A DNA stretch of 64,000 bases from Arcobacter lacus. Its GTDB lineage: Bacteria; Campylobacterota; Campylobacteria; Campylobacterales; Arcobacteraceae. Position 1 is the stretch's first letter, and each line of letters starts with the position of its first letter. The stretch covers positions 181,919 through 245,918 of the forward strand of contig NZ_MUXF01000019.1 of NCBI RefSeq assembly GCF_003063295.1, written 5' to 3'. The translations under genes were made by a program, and so were the position numbers. The notes beneath the pieces are model-generated. The model had not been told where the DNA came from. It was given only the letters and a program-made list of their open reading frames with translations, and did no database searches. Shown here piece by piece: positions 8,972-17,430 of this stretch.

Positions 8972-10627
8972 ATGACAAAAGTTTATGATATTTTTATTCC
9001 TGATTTAGGTGCTGATAAAGATGTTGACTTAATCGATATTATGGTTAAAGTTGGAGATAAAGTAGAAGTTGAAGATGGACTTATAACTTTAGAAACTGAA
9101 AAAGCTTCTATGGATGTTCCTACAACTCATGCTGGAATTATCAAAGAAATTTTAGTAAAAGTTGGTGATAAAGCAAATAGTGGTGATTTAATCGCTAGAG
9201 TTGAAGCAGAAGATGACTCTAGTGTTGAAGAACCAAAAGTTGAAGTTGCAACACCTGCAAAGGTTGAAGAGCCAAAAGAAGAAGTTGTTGCTGTTCAAAC
9301 TCCAACACAATTTGTAAAAGAACAAACTATAAAATCTGTTGTTGAAGAAGTAAGAGTACCTGATTTAGGAGCAGAAAAAGATGTTGATTTAATCGATGTT
9401 ATGATTCATGTTGGTGATGTTATAGTAAAAGATTATAGTATCATCACACTTGAAACAGAAAAAGCTTCTATGGATGTTCCTGCACCATTTGGTGGAGAAG
9501 TTATTGAAATTTTTGTAGAAAAAGGACAAAAAATCAATAGTGGAGATTTAATAGCAAAAGTTATAAAAAGTGTTGTTATTGAAGATAAAGTTCCAACTCC
9601 TACATTTGCTGCAAATACAACTCCTACAAAAGTAGAAAAAGTGGCAAGTTCTACTCCTACAATCCAAGAAGTAGCAGCTATTAGTATTGAAAAAGAAGAT
9701 AGTAAAGTTTTATCTAAAAAAGCTACTAAAGTTTATGCTTCACCATCTGTAAGAAAAATAGCAAGAGAATTTGGTGTTGATTTAGGATTTGTAAAAGGAA
9801 GTGGTGAAAAAGGAAGAATCTTAAAAGATGATATTAAAGCTTATGTAAAAGAGCAGTTAAATAAACCTGCTAGTGCTTCAAATATTGGTTTTGGATTTAA
9901 CTTACCTGAATCAAAAGAGATAGACTTCTCTGTATTTGGTAACGTTGAAAGAGTTGAACTAAGTCGTGTTCAAAAAGTTTCTGGACCATTTTTACATAAA
10001 AATTATTTATCTATGCCTCACGTTACACAATTTGATGAAGCTGATATTACAGAACTTGAAGAGTTTAGAAAAGCACAAAATAGTATTGCGGTAGATTTCA
10101 AACTATCTCCTTTAGTATTTATTATAAAAGCTGTTCAAAAAGCTTTACAAATTCATCCAAAATTCAACTCAAGTTTAAGTAGTGATGGACAAGAGTTAAT
10201 TATGAAAAAATACTTTAATATCGGAGTTGCTGTTGATACACCAAATGGTTTATTAGTTCCAGTAATCAAAGATGTTGATAAAAAAGGTTTCAAAGATATT
10301 GCTATTGAATTAGCTGAACTTTCTAAAAAAGCAAGAGATGGAAAATTAACAAGTGCAGATATGAGTGGTGGATGCTTCACTATTTCTAGCCTTGGTGGAA
10401 TTGGTGGAACATACTTCACTCCAATTATAAATGCTCCAGAAGTTGCAATTTTAGGTGTTTCAAAATCTTCTATTAAACCTGTATTTGATGGTAAAGAATT
10501 TAAACCAAAATTAATTTTACCTCTAAGTTTATCTTATGATCACAAAGTAATTGATGGTGCAGATGGTGCTAGATTTACTACTACTTTATCACAACTTTTA
10601 AGTGATATTAGATTACTAAGCTTATAA
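8972..10627 (+). CDS. aceF: Dihydrolipoamide acetyltransferase, PDH E2, with two lipoyl domains
   Basis: 551 residues. Domain order: lipoyl domain 1 (residues about 3-80, lipoyl Lys44 in ETEKASMDVP), a charged linker, lipoyl domain 2 (about 120-195, lipoyl Lys164 in the same motif), a linker, the E3-binding domain (about 250-290, YASPSVRKIAREFGVDL), and the catalytic domain (about 320-551) with active-site His524 in SYDHKVIDGADG. It transfers acetyl to CoA and forms the complex core. The two lipoyl domains are near-duplicates. An AAGGAG precedes the ATG. lpdA follows after 9 bases. Confidence 0.97.
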   Translation: MTKVYDIFIPDLGADKDVDLIDIMVKVGDKVEVEDGLITLETEKASMDVPTTHAGIIKEILVKVGDKANSGDLIARVEAEDDSSVEEPKVEVATPAKVEEPKEEVVAVQTPTQFVKEQTIKSVVEEVRVPDLGAEKDVDLIDVMIHVGDVIVKDYSIITLETEKASMDVPAPFGGEVIEIFVEKGQKINSGDLIAKVIKSVVIEDKVPTPTFAANTTPTKVEKVASSTPTIQEVAAISIEKEDSKVLSKKATKVYASPSVRKIAREFGVDLGFVKGSGEKGRILKDDIKAYVKEQLNKPASASNIGFGFNLPESKEIDFSVFGNVERVELSRVQKVSGPFLHKNYLSMPHVTQFDEADITELEEFRKAQNSIAVDFKLSPLVFIIKAVQKALQIHPKFNSSLSSDGQELIMKKYFNIGVAVDTPNGLLVPVIKDVDKKGFKDIAIELAELSKKARDGKLTSADMSGGCFTISSLGGIGGTYFTPIINAPEVAILGVSKSSIKPVFDGKEFKPKLILPLSLSYDHKVIDGADGARFTTTLSQLLSDIRLLSL

Positions 10628-10636
10628 GGAGTTATT

Positions 10637-12070
10637 ATGAACGAAATAAAAACTCAAGTTTTAGTAATCGGAGCAGGTCCTGGAGGTTATTCAGCTGCTT
10701 TTAGATGTGCGGATTTAGGACTAGAAACAACTATAGTTGAGAGATACTCAACTTTAGGTGGAGTTTGTTTAAATGTTGGTTGTATTCCATCAAAAGCTTT
10801 ACTTCATGTTGCAAAAGTTGTTGAAGAAGCAAAACATATAGAAAAAGCTGGTATCTTTTATGAAGAGCCAAAAATTGACATAAAAAAAGTTGCTGAATAC
10901 AAAAGTGGAGTTGTAAAAAAACTTACTGGTGGATTAGATGCAATGGCTAAAATGAGAAAAGTAAACCATGTACAAGGTTATGCAACATTTTTAGATGAAT
11001 ATAGTGTTGAAGTTGCTTTAACAAATAGTGATGAAAAAACAAAAATCACTTTTGATTATTGTATTATTGCAGCTGGTAGCCAAAGTTCAAAAATGTCATT
11101 TATTCCACATGAAGACCCAAGAGTTTGGGATTCAACTGATGCACTTGAAGTAAAAGAAGTACCAAAAAAACTTCTTATTCTTGGTGGTGGAATTATCGGA
11201 CTTGAAATGGGTACAGTTTACTCAACTTTAGGAAGTCAAGTTGATGTTGCAATTCGAGGAGAGCAACTTATGACTGGAACTGATGCTGATATAATCAAAC
11301 TTTATACAAAAGCAAATAGCAACAGATTTAACATCATGACAAAAACTCAAACTCAAAGTATTATTCCTAAAAATGAAGGAATTTATGTAGAGTTCAAAGG
11401 TGAAAATGCACCAAAAGAAGGTATTTTATATGATGCTGTTTTAGTTGCTCTTGGAAGAAGTGCAAATGGAAATAAACTTGGACTTGAAAATACAAATGTA
11501 GAAGTAAATGAACAAGGTTTAATCAAAGTTGATAATCAATTAAGAACAAAAGTAAATCATATTTTTGCAATTGGAGATATCATCGGACAACCTATGCTTG
11601 CACACAAAGCTGTACATGAAGGTCATGTTGCTGCTGAAGTTATTGCAGGTCATAAAGTATTCTTTGAACCAAAACAAATTCCATCTATTGCATATACATT
11701 CCCTGAAATTGCATGGGCTGGTATGACTGAAACTGAAGCTAAAAAAGCAGGAATAAATTATGAAGTTTCAACTTTCCCTTGGAGTGCAAGTGGTAGAGCA
11801 TTAGCAAGTGATGTTTCTTCTACAGGTATGACAAAACTAATTTTTGATAAAGATACACATCAACTAATTGGTGGAGCACTTGTAGGAGAAAATGCTGGAG
11901 AACTTCTTGGAGAAATTTCTTTAGCACTTGAAATGGATTGTGATGCAGAAGATATTGCTCTTACAATTCACGCTCACCCTACACTTCACGAGTCTATTGG
12001 TATGGCTGCTGAGATTTTCGATGGAACAATCACAGATTTACCAAACGCAAAAGCTGTAAAGAGAAAATAA
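10637..12070 (+). CDS. lpdA: Dihydrolipoyl dehydrogenase (E3)
   Basis: 477-residue FAD disulfide oxidoreductase that reoxidises dihydrolipoamide and makes NADH. Seen: N-terminal FAD fold VIGAGPGGYSAAFRCADLG, redox disulfide in GGVCLNVGCIPSKAL (near residues 45-50), NAD fold LILGGGIIGLEMGTVYSTLG, second FAD motif HIFAIGDIIGQPMLAHKA, and the C-terminal HAHPTLHESIG His-Glu pair. It carries no N-terminal lipoyl domain, unlike some E3 proteins. It is the last gene of the PDH operon; a strong hairpin overlaps its 3' end. Confidence 0.97.
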   Translation: MNEIKTQVLVIGAGPGGYSAAFRCADLGLETTIVERYSTLGGVCLNVGCIPSKALLHVAKVVEEAKHIEKAGIFYEEPKIDIKKVAEYKSGVVKKLTGGLDAMAKMRKVNHVQGYATFLDEYSVEVALTNSDEKTKITFDYCIIAAGSQSSKMSFIPHEDPRVWDSTDALEVKEVPKKLLILGGGIIGLEMGTVYSTLGSQVDVAIRGEQLMTGTDADIIKLYTKANSNRFNIMTKTQTQSIIPKNEGIYVEFKGENAPKEGILYDAVLVALGRSANGNKLGLENTNVEVNEQGLIKVDNQLRTKVNHIFAIGDIIGQPMLAHKAVHEGHVAAEVIAGHKVFFEPKQIPSIAYTFPEIAWAGMTETEAKKAGINYEVSTFPWSASGRALASDVSSTGMTKLIFDKDTHQLIGGALVGENAGELLGEISLALEMDCDAEDIALTIHAHPTLHESIGMAAEIFDGTITDLPNAKAVKRK

Positions 12071-12082
12071 TTTCTCTTTACA
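12055..12082 (+). terminator. Terminator of the PDH operon
   Basis: Perfect 12-bp stem, arms TGTAAAGAGAAA and TTTCTCTTTACA with a 4-base ATAA loop, spanning the lpdA stop codon and followed by AATTTTAAAA. The U-run is short, but the position fits the end of the operon. Confidence 0.7.
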
Positions 12083-12171
12083 AATTTTAAAATCTACCTT
12101 TTTTTATACAAAAATCTACCCTAGTTTTATTTTATTTATTGCTAAAATAAGAAAAACAAAGGATAAACCTC

Positions 12172-12837
12172 ATGACTATTTGGCAAAACGTACCTTTTGA
12201 AGATGAAGCAGCAATAAAAGAATGGGCAAATAAAAACAATATAAAATATAGTGTTATAAAATGTTATGAAAATGAGCCTTTATATGCTGATGATTTACTT
12301 ATAGTTTTGGGTGGTTCTATGAGTGCTTATGATGATATTGATTTTATAAAAAAAGAGATAGAGTTTTTGGAAAATCATATTAAAGAAGGTAAAAAAGTTT
12401 TTGGCATTTGTTTAGGTGCACAACTTATTGCAAAAGCTTTGAAAGCAGAAGTTTATTCTTCAAAAACTAGAGAAATTGGCTGGAGAGAAATCGAGGTTTT
12501 TCCTCATATTTTGACATCAAATCTAAAACCAAAACAGATGGTATTTCATTGGCATGGTGATACTTTTGACTTACCAAAAGATACAATAAGACTTGCTTCA
12601 AATGATGCTTTTATAAATCAAGCTTTTGCTACAAAAAATGGCTTTGTAGTAGGAACACAATTTCACTTTGAGACAAATGCAGAGTCTTTAAAATCTATAC
12701 TAAAAGAAGATTCTGAGTATCTTAACTTTGATTCACCATATATTCAAAATATTGAAGAGATAAAAGAAGGTGAAAAATATATAAAAGAGACAAATACAGC
12801 TTTATTTGATTTGCTTGATGTTTGGAAAAATCTATAA
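12172..12837 (+). CDS. Class I glutamine amidotransferase domain protein (GuaA N-domain-like)
   Basis: 221 residues. The class I GATase triad is present: Cys80 in FGICLGAQLIAKAL, His165 and Glu167 in GTQFHFET. VLGGSMSAYDD at 46-55 and FHWHGDTFDLP near 125 are typical of stand-alone proteins annotated as GMP synthase-like. There is no synthetase domain, so it is not a complete GMP synthase. Activity would be glutamine or gamma-glutamyl hydrolysis, substrate unknown. It has a likely own promoter (TGCTAAAAT, about 12140-12148) and an AAAGGA ribosome site. Its stop lies next to the detached tail of the RhuM-family gene. Confidence 0.82.
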   Translation: MTIWQNVPFEDEAAIKEWANKNNIKYSVIKCYENEPLYADDLLIVLGGSMSAYDDIDFIKKEIEFLENHIKEGKKVFGICLGAQLIAKALKAEVYSSKTREIGWREIEVFPHILTSNLKPKQMVFHWHGDTFDLPKDTIRLASNDAFINQAFATKNGFVVGTQFHFETNAESLKSILKEDSEYLNFDSPYIQNIEEIKEGEKYIKETNTALFDLLDVWKNL

Positions 12838-12846
12838 AATATAGAT

Positions 12847-12948
12847 TTATTCCAATCTATTTATTATTTCATTTATTTTTAAATTCATTTTTGAAAAAGC
12901 AAACCACTTTTTGCCTAAATCTTTCAAACTTGCTCCTAGATGATACAT
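12847..12948 (-). pseudogene. Detached 3' tail of the RhuM-family gene, beyond an in-frame TAG
   Basis: Reading on in the same frame past the TAG at 12949-12951 gives 33 more codons beginning MYHLGASLKDLGKKWFAF and ending at TAA (12847-12849). Family proteins of this kind, as I recall them, carry just such a GASLKDLGKKWFAF segment after the DRFLILD motif. The tail therefore looks like genuine coding sequence cut off by one nonsense change, unless the stop is suppressed or is a sequencing error. Confidence 0.7.
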
Positions 12949-13713
12949 CTATTTTTTATCAAGTATCAAAAATCTATCATGACAATCTTTAAAAGTTTTT
13001 AGAGAGAGATTTTTATATTGTTTTTGATACTTTTCAAAATCTAGCTTTAGTTGTTTGGAAATATTGTTTGTGTAGATTATAAAGTTTATATTTGAATATT
13101 TTGAAAAAAGTGTAAAAACTGTATCATCAATATAATTATCTATCAAAATAACTTCTTTTTGTGCAAGTTTTAGTAAATCATTTATAAAAGAGTAAGAATC
13201 AAATATTTGTCCATCGAAAAAGATACCTTGATTAGTTTCTAGTTTATTATCTTTTATTTTAGATTTTACTTCATTAATTTGATTTTTTAAACTATTTACA
13301 TCATTTTCAAGATTTACAAATCTTTCATTTGTAATTTTTTCACCATTTAATACATAACCATTTTGGATATAACTCTTCAAAATAGAAGTTGCCCATTGAC
13401 GAAATTTGATAGCTTTTGATGAACTTGTTCTATAGCCAACAGCAAGGATAATATCTAAATTATAATGCTCAACATTTCTAACAATATTTCTATTTCCTTC
13501 TTTTTGAACTATTTCCAAAATGGAAACAGTTGAAAATTGATTTAACTCTTCATCTTTATAAATATTCTTTATATGTTTAGATATAGCAGGAATATTTACT
13601 CCAAAAAGCTCTGAAATTTGTTTTTGTGTAAGCCAAATAGTTTCACTATTTACTGAAACTTTGAGTTCCAACTCTCCATCATTATAAACTACTAAATTTG
13701 ATAAATCATTCAT
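12949..13713 (-). CDS. RhuM-family DNA-binding protein, prematurely stopped
   Basis: 254 residues. The N-terminal half matches the RhuM (virulence-associated) family: IWLTQKQISELFGV, ISKHIKNIYKDEEL, HYNLDIILAVGYRTSSSKAIKFRQWA. These look like a helix-turn-helix and helical region shared with phage-type Bro/KilA proteins. A coiled-coil-like stretch follows (about 130-160), then a segment ending CHDRFLILDKK that resembles half of a phospholipase D-type HKD motif. Translation stops at a TAG, but the frame continues 33 codons with the expected family C-terminus (12847-12948). The truncated product may or may not be active. Such genes are scattered and often travel horizontally. Confidence 0.75.
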   Translation of the reverse strand: MNDLSNLVVYNDGELELKVSVNSETIWLTQKQISELFGVNIPAISKHIKNIYKDEELNQFSTVSILEIVQKEGNRNIVRNVEHYNLDIILAVGYRTSSSKAIKFRQWATSILKSYIQNGYVLNGEKITNERFVNLENDVNSLKNQINEVKSKIKDNKLETNQGIFFDGQIFDSYSFINDLLKLAQKEVILIDNYIDDTVFTLFSKYSNINFIIYTNNISKQLKLDFEKYQKQYKNLSLKTFKDCHDRFLILDKK

Positions 13714-13817
13714 AATAAAACCTCAAAATAGAATTTAAAAAATTCTAACACAAAAACAAATCTTGGATAGAAAGTATTGCATATTGATATATTTTGATTT
13801 TAGAGTATTAGATAAAA

Positions 13818-13904
13818 TCATAGGTTTTATGAAAATGAGACTAATCATAATAAATAATATGTGAACAAGGAAACGAAACACATAAAAATCCATAAAACCT
13901 ATGA
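13818..13904. repeat. 14-bp inverted repeat, arms 59 bases apart
   Basis: TCATAGGTTTTATG at 13818-13831 is exactly complementary to CATAAAACCTATGA at 13891-13904. It lies in the 286-base non-coding gap between the RhuM-family gene and the TonB receptor gene, together with three smaller hairpins just to its right. No coding sequence is supported here. It could be a long-stem RNA structure or the scar of a small mobile element; I cannot decide. Confidence 0.55.
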
Positions 13905-13906
13905 AG

Positions 13907-13962
13907 TTAAGTTTATAAAAGTTCATAAACTTAATTATAAGTTTTAAGTAAAACTCATAATT
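13907..13962. repeat. Two consecutive AT-rich hairpins
   Basis: The first has perfect 10-bp arms TTAAGTTTAT / ATAAACTTAA with an 8-base loop (13907-13934). The second, overlapping by two bases, has 13-base arms with one mismatch (13933-13945 with 13950-13962). Both lie downstream of the TonB receptor gene behind its terminator. Function unknown. Confidence 0.5.
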
Positions 13963-13970
13963 AAATCTAT

Positions 13971-13992
13971 AAAGGAAGAAAAATCTTCCTTT
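13971..13992 (-). terminator. Terminator of the TonB receptor gene
   Basis: Perfect 9-bp stem AAAGGAAGA / TCTTCCTTT with a 4-base loop, 7 bases beyond the receptor stop codon on the minus strand. Confidence 0.65.
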
Positions 13993-13999
13993 ATATTTA

Positions 14000-16312
14000 T
14001 TAGAAAGTATATTTCATACCAAGAGTAAAATTTCTAGGTTTTGCATAAAGTAGATTATTTGCATCAGCTAATCCCTCATAATATTTTTCATCAAAAAGAT
14101 TATTTACATTAAGTTGAAAATCTAAACTTTTATTTACTTTATATCCTGCCATTAAATCAGTAGTTATAAAAGCATCTTGAGTAATTTGTGTTGTTCCACT
14201 TCCTGAATAAAATTTACTTTTATAATTCAATCCTGCACCAAATCTATAATCATCAATAGTATATTTAGCCCATACATTTGCAGTTGTTCTTGAGTTTGTA
14301 GTAGTAAATTTCTCACCATTTGCATCTTTAGCTTCAAAATTTACAAGTCCAAAATCTAAATTAAAATCATCTGTGATTTTTCCAGATGCACCTATTTCAA
14401 ATCCTTTGCTCACAACTCCTTTTTTTGCTACTGAGATATAATGTCCATTAGAGTTTGTTTGACCTGTACTTTCTCCTACTCCATCTTGCTCTATTCTAAA
14501 AACTGATAAATAAGTATTTAGATGTCCATCATAATACTCACCTTTGATTCCAGTTTCATAGCTTTTTCCATCTATAGGGTCTAAAAATTTATCATTTGAA
14601 TCCCAAGCAAATTGTGGTTGAAAAATACTTGTATAACTAGCATAAATAGAATGATTTTCATCTAAATCATAAACTAAACCTACATAAGGCACAAATTCAT
14701 TATCAAATTCTCTATCTAAATTATTTACATCACTTTTCCAAGATGAAACTCTAACTCCAGCAACTAATTTTAAATATTCCATTAAAGAGATTCTACTTGC
14801 TAAATAATAGGCTTTTTGTGTAGTTTCTCCCCTTGGAGAGTTATCTAGTTGTAAGTTAGGATTAACTAAACTAATATTATTAAAATCTATTGCAGGATTT
14901 GTCGTATCATCACTTATAAAACCATACTCTTTATTCTTAGATTTATTATATGAAATACCTGTAATTATCTCATGGTCTAATTTTCCTAGTTCAAAAGGGA
15001 TAGAAGTATATAAATCTAAATTATTTTCTTTATCTTTTGATTCCCAAGCACCAATAGTTGTTGAACCATTTGCTATTCCTGTTGCTTTATCAACTCCACT
15101 TCCTCCAAAATATGCACCTACCATATCCATGTTCATTTGTCTATTTGTATAAGCTATATTTAAAGAAATATCCTTATAAAGATATTGTTTAAAATCTGTA
15201 AAATATGTTGTTGTTTTATTATCCCAATATGTCCAATCAGCAGCTACATTTGTAGAACGACTAAAATTTGTTCTTGAACCATCAGTATAAAAAGCAGGTA
15301 GTCCACCCCATCTAGCACCATCTCTTTGAGTATCTTCATAACTTGCACCAAACGATAAATATGTAGTATCGGTTAAATCTATATCAACTACACCATAAAA
15401 AACATCATTTGTTTTTTCATAAAAATCTAAAAAGGATTTACTATCTTGATGTTTTGCTAGAAATCTTGCTCTTATATTTCCATCAGCATTAAGTGGTGTT
15501 TGAATATCTGTTGATATTGTATAATTATCCCAAGAACCAGCACTAGCATCAATATTTCCTTTAAATACTTTACTATTTGCATGTTTTCGTATAAAGTTCA
15601 TTCCCATTGCAGGATTTCCTGCACCTGTCATAAGTCCATTTGCACCTTTTACAATCTCAACTCTATCATAAACAATTAAATCAGGATCATCTCCTCCTGA
15701 TGATGGATATATAGAAGTTGGTATTCCATCATATAAGTAGTAATTTACATCAAACCCCCTTGCTGTTGCATCTAACCTTTCATCCCATCTATTAAGTGAA
15801 ATACCTGGAATTTTTGATAAAAATTCTTGAGTTGATGTAATATTTTGATCATCTAACTTTTGTCTTGTATAAACTAAAACTGTTTGAGGAGTTTCACGAA
15901 TAGATAAATCTAATTTCGTAGCAGTATTCATAGTTCCAGTTGTGTATGAATTTGAGTTCTCTGTTGTACTTCCTAAATAACTATCATTAACTGAAATTGG
16001 TTCTAAAACTGTACCTTGCCCTACTGCTTTTTCTTTTATTAAAATTGTTCCATCTTCTATAGTTGCTTTTAGATTTGTACCTTTTAGTATTTCATCTAAA
16101 GCATTTTCTACACCTTCAATATTTTTTATATTTGGTGCTTTTTTTCCATCAAGTAATTTTCCATCTACCATATATGGCATATTTGATTTTTTACTTATCT
16201 CTTCTATTGCTTGTTTCAATGTCAAATTTGAAACTGAAAATTGTTCTGCACTTAAACTTGTATTTAAAAGTATTGCTAATACTGGAGCAACAAGTATTGA
16301 TTTTCTTTTCAT
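14000..16312 (-). CDS. TonB-dependent outer-membrane receptor with N-terminal STN domain (siderophore type)
   Basis: 770 residues. Signal peptide 1-22 (ILLNTSLSA then EQF). An STN signalling domain covers about 23-95 (LTLKQAIEEISKKSNMPY, GVENALDEILKGTNL). The plug domain covers about 130-250 (ETPQTVLVYTRQKLDDQN, FLSKIPGISL, VEIVKGANGLMTGAGNPA). The rest is a beta-barrel ending LYAKPRNFTLGMKYTF with the expected terminal Phe. It is of the ferric-siderophore FpvA/FoxA/FecA class; ligand not predictable. STN domains normally talk to a FecR-type anti-sigma factor, yet no fecI or fecR is adjacent, so any partner is elsewhere or lost. An AAGGAG precedes the ATG, with a Fur-like palindrome 26 bases upstream. 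Confidence 0.9.
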   Translation of the reverse strand: MKRKSILVAPVLAILLNTSLSAEQFSVSNLTLKQAIEEISKKSNMPYMVDGKLLDGKKAPNIKNIEGVENALDEILKGTNLKATIEDGTILIKEKAVGQGTVLEPISVNDSYLGSTTENSNSYTTGTMNTATKLDLSIRETPQTVLVYTRQKLDDQNITSTQEFLSKIPGISLNRWDERLDATARGFDVNYYLYDGIPTSIYPSSGGDDPDLIVYDRVEIVKGANGLMTGAGNPAMGMNFIRKHANSKVFKGNIDASAGSWDNYTISTDIQTPLNADGNIRARFLAKHQDSKSFLDFYEKTNDVFYGVVDIDLTDTTYLSFGASYEDTQRDGARWGGLPAFYTDGSRTNFSRSTNVAADWTYWDNKTTTYFTDFKQYLYKDISLNIAYTNRQMNMDMVGAYFGGSGVDKATGIANGSTTIGAWESKDKENNLDLYTSIPFELGKLDHEIITGISYNKSKNKEYGFISDDTTNPAIDFNNISLVNPNLQLDNSPRGETTQKAYYLASRISLMEYLKLVAGVRVSSWKSDVNNLDREFDNEFVPYVGLVYDLDENHSIYASYTSIFQPQFAWDSNDKFLDPIDGKSYETGIKGEYYDGHLNTYLSVFRIEQDGVGESTGQTNSNGHYISVAKKGVVSKGFEIGASGKITDDFNLDFGLVNFEAKDANGEKFTTTNSRTTANVWAKYTIDDYRFGAGLNYKSKFYSGSGTTQITQDAFITTDLMAGYKVNKSLDFQLNVNNLFDEKYYEGLADANNLLYAKPRNFTLGMKYTF

Positions 16313-16337
16313 TTTTATTCTCCTTATTTATTATAAG

Positions 16338-16356
16338 AACAATTATTAAAATTGTT
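16338..16356 (-). promoter_or_regulatory. Possible Fur-type operator upstream of the TonB receptor
   Basis: A 19-bp inverted repeat, 7-base arms AACAATT / AATTGTT with 5 bases between, 26 bases before the receptor ATG. Size and AT content suit a Fur-family site and iron control would suit the gene, but the match to the GATAAT consensus is weak. Confidence 0.35.
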
Positions 16357-16581
16357 TCTTTCGACAATAAGACGTTTGAGATTAAAAAATCAGACACTTT
16401 TTTACAAGAAATTTTGAAATTTATTAAAATTCTTTCATAAAGCACCATTTTATAGTACTTTTAGAAAAGATAAATTTTATAAGATTTTTTTGAAAATTAT
16501 TTGAGATTTTAAATTATTAGCTTATAAATAGCTTAATCTAAGAAATTTAAGTTTTAATTAAGGGATGATTTTTAAGAGTTT

Positions 16582-17430
16582 TTATACTTCTATTGTATAA
16601 AAGCAAAAAAACTCTTCTTCTTTTTCTAAAGATAATATTCCTTTTTTATCCTCTATTTTTTGATTTGCATTTTCTTCATCAGCAACTCCAAACCAAGGTT
16701 CAATACAAACAAAAGGAGCATCATTTGGTTTTGACCAAATACCTAAATAAGGGAAATTATCAAATTTTACTTTTACCCTACTTTTATTTTCTATATTTTT
16801 TAAAGCAATTTGTTTGATAGTAGAGTCATTAAAAACTAAAGCATCATCTTTAAATAAATCTTTATCTAAATACAACTTACTATTTTCAAGGTTCAAATCT
16901 TCATTTTTATAAATCAAACCTTTATCATCTAAAAAGTACCTTTTTGTAGTTTTTATATTTTCAAACTCTAAAAAGTCACCAATTTGAGTATTAAAAGCAG
17001 GATGAGCACCTATAGAAAAATACATCTTTTCATCGCTTTTGTTTTTTACTTTATATGAAACTATCAAACTATTTTTATCTAGTTTATAACCAATATCTAA
17101 CTCAAAAAAGAAAGGATAAAACTCCAAACTTTTTTCATCACTTTTTAGTCTAAACTCTATAAAATCAGCTTCATTTTGCACAATCTCAAACTCTTTATCT
17201 CTAGCAATTCCATGTTGAGAAAGAGAATATTTTTTATTTTTATAAAAATAACTATCTTCTTTTAGTCTTCCAACTATTGGGAAAAGAACAGGAGAGTGTC
17301 TAGCCCAATATTTACTATTTGCTTGCCAAATATACTCGAAGTTTTCATCACATTTTTTTAGACTATTTAGTTCTGCTCCAAAAGATTTTATTTGTGCTTT
17401 TATAAAACTATTTTTTATTTCATAGTTCAA
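16582..17430 (-). CDS. Aldose 1-epimerase (mutarotase)-family protein, TTG start
   Basis: About 282 residues of the galactose mutarotase-like beta-sandwich. Seen: GAELNSLKK near the N-terminus, RHSPVLFPIVGRLKEDSYF (substrate Arg region), LSQHGIARDKEFE with the catalytic-type His, FSIGAHPAFNT with the second His, and ICIEPWFG-like CIEPWFGVADEE. Family role is anomer interconversion of hexoses or hexose 6-phosphates. The open frame extends to 17529, but that extension lies inside the beta-lactamase gene and reads as basic filler. TTG at 17430 overlaps the lactamase TGA as TTGA, has AAAGG upstream, and puts Asn-Tyr-Glu at the start, so I use it. Confidence 0.82.
   Translation of the reverse strand: MNYEIKNSFIKAQIKSFGAELNSLKKCDENFEYIWQANSKYWARHSPVLFPIVGRLKEDSYFYKNKKYSLSQHGIARDKEFEIVQNEADFIEFRLKSDEKSLEFYPFFFELDIGYKLDKNSLIVSYKVKNKSDEKMYFSIGAHPAFNTQIGDFLEFENIKTTKRYFLDDKGLIYKNEDLNLENSKLYLDKDLFKDDALVFNDSTIKQIALKNIENKSRVKVKFDNFPYLGIWSKPNDAPFVCIEPWFGVADEENANQKIEDKKGILSLEKEEEFFCFYTIEV

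Noticed and set aside
12172-12837. Complete GMP synthase (guaA)
   Set aside because: Only the amidotransferase domain is present; the ATP pyrophosphatase and dimerisation domains are missing.
13735-13926. 63-codon minus-strand frame in the gap before the TonB receptor
   Set aside because: It reads straight through the long inverted repeat, has no ribosome site and gives a composition-driven Phe/Ile-rich peptide.
16191-16448. 85-codon frame overlapping the TonB receptor start region (minus strand)
   Set aside because: Half lies inside the receptor gene in another frame; I found no fecR or sigma-factor motif in it.
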